29,042 nucleotides of DNA from CAZIOH01 sp964540815 (GTDB lineage: Bacteria > Myxococcota_A > Polyangia > Fen-1088): positions 1-29,042 of the forward strand of contig CAZIOH010000085.1 in assembly GCA_964540815.1 (NCBI GenBank), written 5' to 3'. Below the pieces are notes generated by a model that worked only from the letters and a program-made list of their open reading frames with translations, was not told the DNA's origin and did not search any database. The number at the start of each line of letters is the position of its first letter. Positions within the stretch are counted from its first letter, which is position 1. The translations under genes were made by a program, and so were the position numbers. Shown one piece after another: positions 23,610 to 29,042 of this stretch.

Positions 23610-24718
23610 GGCGCGCCCCCCGGCCGGCTTCCCGGGGAGATCGGCCCCGGGGACGCGTGGTGCACCGTCGGGGACTGGGCGCGGAGCTCGGCGGCCTTTT
23701 CTTCGGGAGACGTGTCGCTCAAGAAGTTCCCTCCACCAATCTCGGGACCGGCCAGGTACTTGAGGACCCGAGGTTGTCGCAACGGCGGATGAAACGCGAT
23801 GAAGAAGTGGAAGGCCTCCGCCGGGGCCGCCTCGCGGGAGGCCTTCCCCCCCGCCCCGGGTCCTGGCCCCTGGTGCAGCACCTGCACGTACGGGAACGGC
23901 ATGCGCCACAGGTTGTCGAAGCGAATGGTGACGCTCTGGAGCGCGGCCGCCAGCGACCCCACCTCGGCGTCGGTCAGGTGAAAGACGTGGGTCACGCGCC
24001 GCTTGGGCGCCACGTAGACCTCGTAGGCGTAGCGCGCGAAGTACGGCACGAAGGCCAGCACGTGCTCGTCCTCGAAGAGGATCCGCCGGCCATCGGCGCG
24101 CTCCGCTGCCAGGATCTCGTCGAAGAGGCTGCGCCCCCCGGTCCGCGCGGCGTGGCGGGCGAAGACCGCGGCCTCGGTCTGCATGGTCTTGAAGACGAAG
24201 CCGGTGGCGTAGATCTGTCCGTGCGGATGGGGGTTCGACACCCCCACGACCTCGCCCTTGTTCTCGAAGCAGAGCACGTGCGCGACCCCCGGCCGCTGCC
24301 CGAGATCCTGCGTCTCGCGGCGCCACACGTCGAGGACGCCTTCCACCTCGGGCAGGGACAGGGTCGCGAAGGTGGCGTCGTGCCGGGGAGAGAAGCACAC
24401 CACGCGCGCGAACCCCAGCGCCGGCTCGACCCGGTACGGCGCGGGTGGCTGCGCCGGCGCGGGCGGCGCGTCCGGCGCCACGCAGGGGTGATCGTTGTCG
24501 AAGACCAGCGTCCCCGCGTACGCCGGGTTCACGTGCCCACCGACGCGCGGGTTGCCGGGACAGAGGTAACAGCCCGGGTCGTAGGCCCGGGTCGTCGGCG
24601 ACGACGACGACGCCGCGCTCCCGATGGTCTCGCCCGACCACGGCCGCGCCTGGCGGTGGGCCGCGACGATCACCCACTCCTCGCGCAGCGGATGCCAGCG
24701 GCGCTCCCAGAGCGTCAT
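23606..24718 (-). CDS. galT: Galactose-1-phosphate uridylyltransferase
   Basis: The protein has 370 residues from ATG 24718, which overlaps the galE stop as ATGA. It exchanges UMP between UDP-glucose and galactose 1-phosphate in the Leloir pathway. The active-site HPHGQ is at 164-168, with nucleophile H166. Zinc-site residues are C50 and C53 (CYLC), H113 and H164, as in E. coli GalT. The C-terminal AFHFFIAFHPPLRQP holds the second metal-site histidines, and FLSDTSPEEKAAELR is the usual family end. Everything needed for activity appears present. Confidence 0.95.
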   Translation of the reverse strand: MTLWERRWHPLREEWVIVAAHRQARPWSGETIGSAASSSSPTTRAYDPGCYLCPGNPRVGGHVNPAYAGTLVFDNDHPCVAPDAPPAPAQPPAPYRVEPALGFARVVCFSPRHDATFATLSLPEVEGVLDVWRRETQDLGQRPGVAHVLCFENKGEVVGVSNPHPHGQIYATGFVFKTMQTEAAVFARHAARTGGRSLFDEILAAERADGRRILFEDEHVLAFVPYFARYAYEVYVAPKRRVTHVFHLTDAEVGSLAAALQSVTIRFDNLWRMPFPYVQVLHQGPGPGAGGKASREAAPAEAFHFFIAFHPPLRQPRVLKYLAGPEIGGGNFLSDTSPEEKAAELRAQSPTVHHASPGPISPGSRPGGAP

Positions 24719-25704
24719 CGTGGCGCGGCGGCGGGGCGTGGGCGCTGGTGCCAGGCGACGGCGTGCCCGACGATGGTCGAGAGCTCGGGGTAGCGGGGGC
24801 GCCAGCCGAGCAGACGGCTCGCCAGGCGCGCGTCGGCCACCAGCGCCGGAGGATCGCCCGCGCGACGACCGACCTCGCGGGTGGGGACCTTGCGCCCGGT
24901 GGCGGCCTCGACCGCGCTCACCACCTGGCGCACCGAGTGCCCCTGCCCGGTCCCGAGGTTGAGTCGCAAATTGCCAGCACCTGTTTGCAAGGCGGCGAGG
25001 GCCCGCAGGTGCGCGTCGGCCAGATCCACCACGTGGATGTAGTCCCGGATGGCCGTCCCGTCGGGGGTCGGGTAGTCGGTGCCGTAGATGTCGAGGCTCG
25101 GTCGCCGCCCGAGGGCGGTGTCGATCGCCAGGGGGATGAGGTGGGTCTCGGGATCGTGCTCCTCGCCGATCTGGCCATCGGGATCGGCCCCCGCGGCGTT
25201 GAAGTACCGGAGGGCCGCGAACCGCAGGGCGTAGGCCTCGGCGTACCAGTGCAGGATGCGCTCGACGAACAGCTTGGATTCGCCGTAGGGATTGACCGGC
25301 CTTTGGGGGTGGTCCTCGGCGATGGGCACCGCGGTCGGCTCGCCGTAGGTGGCGCAGGTCGAGGAGAACACGATGTCGCGCACCCCGGCATCCACCATCG
25401 CGTCGAGCAGGTTGAGGGTGTTGCAGACGTTGTTGCGGAAGTACTTGCGCGGGTTGGTCACCGACTCGCCCACATAGGCGTAGGCCGCGAAGTGGATCAC
25501 CGCGGTGATCGCGTGGTCGCGGAGGACCCGGGCGATGAGGTCCGCGTCCGCCAGGTCGCCCTCCACCAGCGGCCCCCACTGCACCGCGCCTCGATGCCCG
25601 TAGACGAGGTTGTCGAGTACGACGGGTCTTTCGCCGGACTGCGCAATGAACTTGGCGGTGTGGCTGCCGATGTACCCGGCGCCACCTACGATCAGGATGG
25701 ACAA
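24715..25704 (-). CDS. galE: UDP-glucose 4-epimerase
   Basis: The protein has 329 residues. The start is TTG 25704, giving LSILIVGGAGYIGSH; AAAGGA lies 6 bases upstream and no ATG or GTG fits. It is an SDR-family enzyme that interconverts UDP-glucose and UDP-galactose using bound NAD. The NAD loop GGAGYIG is at 7-13, SSTCATYG at 114-121 (T116 at the catalytic Ser/Thr site), and the catalytic pair is Y140 and K144 in NPYGESK. YFNAAGADPDGQIGE and the IRDYIHVVDLA segment are typical of GalE. It is the first gene of the gal operon and diverges from the glutaredoxin gene, 138 bp away. Confidence 0.95.
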   Translation of the reverse strand: MSILIVGGAGYIGSHTAKFIAQSGERPVVLDNLVYGHRGAVQWGPLVEGDLADADLIARVLRDHAITAVIHFAAYAYVGESVTNPRKYFRNNVCNTLNLLDAMVDAGVRDIVFSSTCATYGEPTAVPIAEDHPQRPVNPYGESKLFVERILHWYAEAYALRFAALRYFNAAGADPDGQIGEEHDPETHLIPLAIDTALGRRPSLDIYGTDYPTPDGTAIRDYIHVVDLADAHLRALAALQTGAGNLRLNLGTGQGHSVRQVVSAVEAATGRKVPTREVGRRAGDPPALVADARLASRLLGWRPRYPELSTIVGHAVAWHQRPRPAAAPR

Positions 25705-25842
25705 GTGGAATCCTTTGGCTTCGGCTCGAGGGGTGGAGCGCGGAAAACTAGCACGAATCGGCCTGCCCCCCGCACGCGCGCCGGTCGCGCGGCCTTGAAA
25801 CGAATATCCCCGCGCAGCATCAAAGGAAAGGGTTCGACCAAC
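25705..25842. promoter_or_regulatory. Divergent promoter region of gal operon and glutaredoxin gene
   Basis: This 138-bp region must drive transcription in both directions. TTGAAA at 25795-25800 could be a -35 for the plus strand, but no good -10 follows. The galE ribosome site AAAGGA lies just inside the region on the minus strand. Confidence 0.4.
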
Positions 25843-26142
25843 ATGCAAGTGACCATCTACACGACGACCTACTGTGGATTCTGCCAGCGAGCGGAGGAGC
25901 TCCTGCGTCGGCGCGGGATCGCCTACCGAAAGGTGGACGTGACGACCGACCCCCAGATCCGCGAAGAGCTGATCGAGCGGGCCAACGGGCGGCGCACCGT
26001 GCCGGTGATCTTCTTCGACGAGCGCCCGATCGGGGGGTACAGCGAGCTGGCGGCGATGGACGCGCGGGGCGAGCTGGCCGCGGCCCTCGCGGGGGGTTCG
26101 CCCGGAGCCGCCGGCCCGGGCGAGACCGCGGAGAAGGCTTGA
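25843..26142 (+). CDS. grxC: Glutaredoxin
   Basis: The protein has 99 residues. It is a thioredoxin-fold thiol-disulfide oxidoreductase that uses glutathione or a similar thiol in the cytoplasm. The active site is C11-G-F-C14 in YCGFC (Pro of the usual CPYC is replaced by Gly), the cis-proline is in RRTVPVIF, and the glutathione-binding GGYSEL follows. The last 20 residues are an Ala/Gly-rich tail beyond the domain. Its stop overlaps the next gene's TTG start as TTGA, so translation is probably coupled. Confidence 0.92.
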   Translation: MQVTIYTTTYCGFCQRAEELLRRRGIAYRKVDVTTDPQIREELIERANGRRTVPVIFFDERPIGGYSELAAMDARGELAAALAGGSPGAAGPGETAEKA

Positions 26143-27388
26143 GCGCGGAGCCCACCTCGTCGCGCCCACGGGTCGGGGTGAGCTCGTGCTTGCTCGGCCA
26201 TCAGGTTCGGTTCGATGGCGGGCACAAGCGGCAGGCCTTCTTGCTCGAGGATCTGGCGGGATTCGTCGACCTCGTGCCCGTGTGCCCCGAGGTCGAGATG
26301 GGCCTCGGGGTTCCACGCGAGACGTTGCGGTTGGTGGTGCCGGCCGGCGGCCCGCAAGACCGGCCCGAAGATGGCCCTGAAGACCGCCCTGAAGACGGCC
26401 CGCGACACCGACCGACCGACGCCCGCCCGCAGCCCCGGCTNNNNNNNNNNNNNNNNNNNNNNNNNNNNNNNNNNNNNNNNNNNNNNNNNNNNNNNNNNNN
26501 NNNNNNNNNNNNNNNNNNNNNNNNNNNNNNNNNNNNNNNNGCCCTGAAGACGGCCCGCGACACCGACCGACCGACGCCCGCCCGCAGCCCCGGCTCGTCG
26601 GCAACCAGACGGGCCGCGATCACACGGACGGGATGAACGGCTGGGCTGCAGGCCGGATTGCCGAGCTGGCGCGCCTCGACCTCGATGGCTACGTGCTGAA
26701 GAAGGACTCCCCGAGCTGTGGGCTCGAGCGCGTGCGCCTCTACCGGGAGGGCGCGCCGAGCTCCACGCAGCCGAGCCGCACCGGCACCGGTCTCTACGCG
26801 CAGGCCCTGGCCTCGGCGCTGCCCGGTCTGCCCCTCACCGAGGAGGGCTGGCTGATGGACGCCGGACGCCGCGAGAGCTTTCTGGCGCGGCTCTTCACCC
26901 ACCACCGTCTGCGCACCGCGCTCGAGGCTGCCAGCTCGAGCCGCGCTCGCGAGACCTCGAGCGCCCGTCACGCGCTGGTGAAGATCCATGCGGCCCACAA
27001 GTTCCTCTACATGGCGCACAGCCCTCGAGGACAGCATGCCCTCGGACGGGTGGTGGCGCGGGTCGCCGAGGTGCCCGCCGAGGAGCTCGCGCCGACGTAC
27101 ATCGGCCTTGCCATGGGTTTGCTCGGCCAGGTGGCCACCCGGGGCAAGCACGCCAACGTGCTCCAGCACATCCTCGGGTTCTTCAAGAACGTGCTGGCTC
27201 CGCCCGAGAAGATCGAGATCCTCGCGCTCATCGAGGAATTCCGCTCGGGCCTCCACACCCTCGCGGTGCCGCTCGCCCTCCTCTCGCACCACCTGCGCAG
27301 GCACGAGCAGGGCGGCTGGCTCTCCGAGCAGGTCTACTTCGATCCCTTCCCCAAGCAGCTCGGTTTTCGCCTCGATGGCGCGCGCTGA
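26139..27388 (+). CDS. DUF523-DUF1722 (YbgA-like) protein, interrupted only by an assembly gap
   Basis: The frame starts at TTG 26139, overlapping the glutaredoxin stop. DUF523 signatures are VGVSSCLLGHQVRFDGGHKR, VPVCPEVEMGLGVPRE and, after the gap, RLVGNQTGRDHTDGMNGW and KKDSPSCGLERV. The DUF1722 part has KIHAAHKFLYMAHS, GKHANVLQHILGFFKN and the ending EQVYFDPFPKQL. The 55 bases before the gap (26386-26440) are repeated exactly after it (26541-26595). Removing 155 bases restores one open frame of 364 residues. Between RETLRLV and PRLVGNQ there is an unusual Pro/Asp/Glu/Gly/Arg-rich insert built from a 12-bp repeat. The family's biochemical role is not established; YbgA has been linked to DNA-damage-related genes. 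Confidence 0.85.
26386..26595. repeat. Duplicated 55-bp contig ends around a scaffold gap
   Basis: The segments 26386-26440 and 26541-26595 are identical and border 100 N on both sides. They are best explained as overlapping contig ends that were not merged. Upstream bases 26368-26400 also hold a 12-bp imperfect repeat (GAAGATGGCCCT, GAAGACCGCCCT, GAAGACGGCCCG). Confidence 0.95.
26441..26540. other. Assembly gap (100 N) within the DUF523 gene
   Basis: Exactly 100 N. Because its flanks are the same 55 bases, the true gap is probably zero or negative in length. Confidence 0.99.
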
Positions 27389-27548
27389 GCGCCGGAGCGC
27401 TGAGCCCTGAGCACCCGCGCCCGCCCGCACACCCCGTCACAGGAGTTTCGTCATTCTGTCGCAGCACCCCGCGCCGCCTCCGGGGTAGTGACCTGGGAGC
27501 GGATCGCGCGCCACGAGCTCGGCTGGCGCGGACTGCGGGAGGTGTGAC

Positions 27549-28391
27549 GTGTTGCAGCCCATTCGTCAGCGAATTTCTCTCTGGCTCGCGTTCGGGATAT
27601 CGACGGCCATGATCCTCGGAACGACTCTCGGGATCTCTCGGGATGCCGGGGCCGCGGCGAACGCCGATCAGGATACGCCGCCGGGGATCCCGAACTGGGA
27701 CGCCTCGGCTGGCTCGGCCCTCGACGATGACGGGGGCCTGCTCGAGTCCGGGATCTCGGCCCAGACGCCCCGTGGTCGCGCCGAGGTGGTGACGGTGGGC
27801 GGCTACGACACCGCGCACGCGACGCCGCTGTTTCAATCCCGCTTCGACCTGCGGGTGGTGGGCCGGTTGACCTTGATGGGAGCGGTGGGCCTCGGCACCG
27901 GGGCCGATCAGGCCAGCATCCAGCCGCGCCTCGATCTGCGCTACCAGCTGCTGTCCGAGGCGACGTCCGGTCTCGACCTCGCGGTCGGTGGAGGCTACCG
28001 ACGCGACCGATATCGCCAGGACGATGGCATGGTCGAGCTCTTCGCGGCCGCCAGCCGCAGGTTCGGGCGCTATTCCCTGCTGGCGAGCGGTGCCTTCGGC
28101 TCCGATCTCGAAGGCGACGACCGCAAGGGCAACTTCAGCGCGATCTTCACCCGCCGTCTGGGGCGCGCGTTCCAGGCCGGCGTCGCGGTCAACGGCGAGG
28201 TGGATCTCGGCTCGACCGACGTGCGTCGCACCGCGCGCGGAGATTCGTCGTTCGAGGTCATGGGCGGCGCGCTCGGGACCTACACACTCGGCCCGTGGGC
28301 GCTGCTCGCGCAGGCGGGACCGTCCGTCATCGAGACCGACCGGATGCACGCGGGGGTGGTGACGCTGGGAGGGGTGGGCGCGGTGTTCTGA
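27549..28391 (+). CDS. Predicted outer-membrane beta-barrel protein
   Basis: The protein has 280 residues from GTG 27549, preceded by GGGAGGTG. A signal peptide (about 1-37; ISLWLAFGISTAMILGTTLG) is followed by an acidic segment and then alternating strands typical of small outer-membrane barrels (GRLTLMGAVGLGTG, SLLASGAFGSDL, FQAGVAVNGEVDLGS). The protein ends in GGVGAVF with C-terminal Phe. No specific family is recognised. It stands alone, 160 bp after the DUF523-DUF1722 gene. Confidence 0.75.
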   Translation: MLQPIRQRISLWLAFGISTAMILGTTLGISRDAGAAANADQDTPPGIPNWDASAGSALDDDGGLLESGISAQTPRGRAEVVTVGGYDTAHATPLFQSRFDLRVVGRLTLMGAVGLGTGADQASIQPRLDLRYQLLSEATSGLDLAVGGGYRRDRYRQDDGMVELFAAASRRFGRYSLLASGAFGSDLEGDDRKGNFSAIFTRRLGRAFQAGVAVNGEVDLGSTDVRRTARGDSSFEVMGGALGTYTLGPWALLAQAGPSVIETDRMHAGVVTLGGVGAVF

Positions 28392-28691
28392 AGTCGTCCT
28401 CACGAGCGGACGCGACGAGGGACGAAGGACGAAGGACGGGAACGAGGGCGACGAGGACGAGGACGAGGAATGGGCCCGGAATTGGTGGGAGAGCGAGATC
28501 CGTCACACCGAGCTCGTGGGCCTGGCTCGTGGGCCTTGGGTTGATGAATGGTGAATATCACCGGAACAAACTCTGTCATAAAGAGGAATTCGGGCGCGAA
28601 GACGTTCGGGGCTCCTGGCCGCTGTGGCCAGGCTCGCCCGCCGGGTACGCGAGCGCCCCTCCATCACCAACCGGACCGGGAGCGAGATCAC
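28392..28691. other. Non-coding region with purine-rich simple repeats
   Basis: From 28405 to 28470 the plus strand is a run of GACGA and GACGAAG-type units. A near-perfect 13-bp tandem CTCGTGGGCCTGG follows near 28515-28540. The dyad GGTGAATATCACC (28550-28562) with AT-rich flanks may be an operator or promoter of the next gene. Confidence 0.5.
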
Positions 28692-28919
28692 GTGAAAAAC
28701 CTCATTCTCCGAAGCACCCTGCGAACGATTCTCTGCGGCACCCTGCTGGCGGGCCTGTCCGCGTCGGCCCTCGCCAAGGGCGGCACGCCGCAGAATCACC
28801 ACTGCGTCAAGGACGGCGCCACGCTGGAAGGCAAGACCAAGAAGGATTGCAAGAAGGAGGGCGGCAAGTGGGAGAAGGACGCGGCCGCCGACGCCGCCAA
28901 GACTCCCGAAGCCAAGTAA
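28692..28919 (+). CDS. Small Lys-rich secreted protein
   Basis: The protein has 75 residues from GTG 28692. The signal peptide (LRTILCGTLLAGLSASALA) ends with an ALA cleavage site near residue 28. The mature protein of about 47 residues has two cysteines in CVKDGATLEGKTKKDC and then KKEGGKWEKD, so a single disulfide is likely; the tail is Ala/Asp/Lys-rich. No family is recognised with certainty; the pattern C-x-D-G-x-C-x3-GGxW occurs in several small periplasmic proteins. Role unknown. Confidence 0.6.
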   Translation: MKNLILRSTLRTILCGTLLAGLSASALAKGGTPQNHHCVKDGATLEGKTKKDCKKEGGKWEKDAAADAAKTPEAK

Positions 28920-28926
28920 GCGGCGC

Positions 28927-29042
28927 GGGTGGCGCGTCGTTGTCGGGCTCGGGTGGCACATCGTCCTCGGGTCCGGTTGGCGCGCCGTCCGCGGCCGCGG
29001 CTGGCACGTCGTCCTCGGCCGCGGCTGGGACGTCCCCCTCGG
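28927..29042. repeat. 24-bp tandem repeat running off the window end
   Basis: Degenerate units of 24 bases begin at about 28927, 28951, 28975, 28999 and 29023, each containing a TGGC-C-TCGTC-like core. All frames are open: one gives Gly/Ala/Ser/Thr-rich octapeptides like the lipoprotein linkers in this window, one gives GWHVVLGR-type units, and the reverse strand gives EDDVPAAA-type units. Which, if any, is translated cannot be decided here. Confidence 0.75.

Noticed and set aside
26139..26636. DUF523 gene as a true frameshifted pseudogene
   Set aside because: The frame change is caused by the 100-N placeholder and duplicated contig ends; joining them restores one intact frame.

Overview
The window is 29 kb of GC-rich draft sequence with two 100-N scaffold gaps (3647-3746 and 26441-26540). 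It most likely comes from a member of the Myxococcota (Polyangia-like) or a close relative. Reasons: long Gly/Ala/Thr linkers behind lipoprotein signal peptides, Cys-rich secreted domains, large outer-membrane beta-barrels in tandem, ExbB/ExbD-type motor genes without a TonB gene beside them, and a DUF222-HNH (13E12-type) gene. No marker gene is present, so the taxonomic call is an inference. No tRNA, rRNA, CRISPR array or transposase was seen.

Layout. 1-3598 (+): the 3' part of a 2-isopropylmalate synthase gene, a TPR-methyltransferase and a CDP-alcohol phosphatidyltransferase. A 14-bp tandem repeat array holding the first gap follows, then a lipoprotein with a jelly-roll-like domain (+) convergent with a hybrid histidine kinase (-). 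7033-9486: poorer, mostly non-coding DNA with a phased TGCCGA array and a frameshifted DUF222-HNH endonuclease pseudogene. 9487-11328 (+): a small membrane protein and a divergent GH114-like lipoprotein. 11805-18264: two paralogous outer-membrane beta-barrel genes (-), divergent from a 16-cysteine lipoprotein gene and a GH28 polygalacturonase gene (+); this looks like a polysaccharide-handling unit. 18584-21041 (+): an ExbB-ExbB-ExbD-ExbD operon behind a sigma-54-like promoter candidate. 21121-25704 (-): a galactose operon galE-galT-IMPase-sugar kinase whose genes overlap by four bases. 25843-28919 (+): glutaredoxin, a DUF523-DUF1722 protein broken only by the second gap, an outer-membrane barrel protein and a small Lys-rich secreted protein. 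The window ends in 24-bp tandem repeats.

How the genes may work together. The galE/galT/kinase set interconverts galactose (or a related sugar) and UDP-sugars. The kinase has the sugar-recognition loop of plant-type L-arabinokinases rather than canonical GalK, and it is translationally coupled to an inositol-monophosphatase-family enzyme, so the substrate may not be galactose. GH28, the GH114-like protein, the lipoproteins and the beta-barrels suggest surface handling of uronic-acid or amino-sugar polymers. The ExbB/ExbD quartet would supply proton-motive-force-driven work at the envelope. These links are inferred from proximity only.
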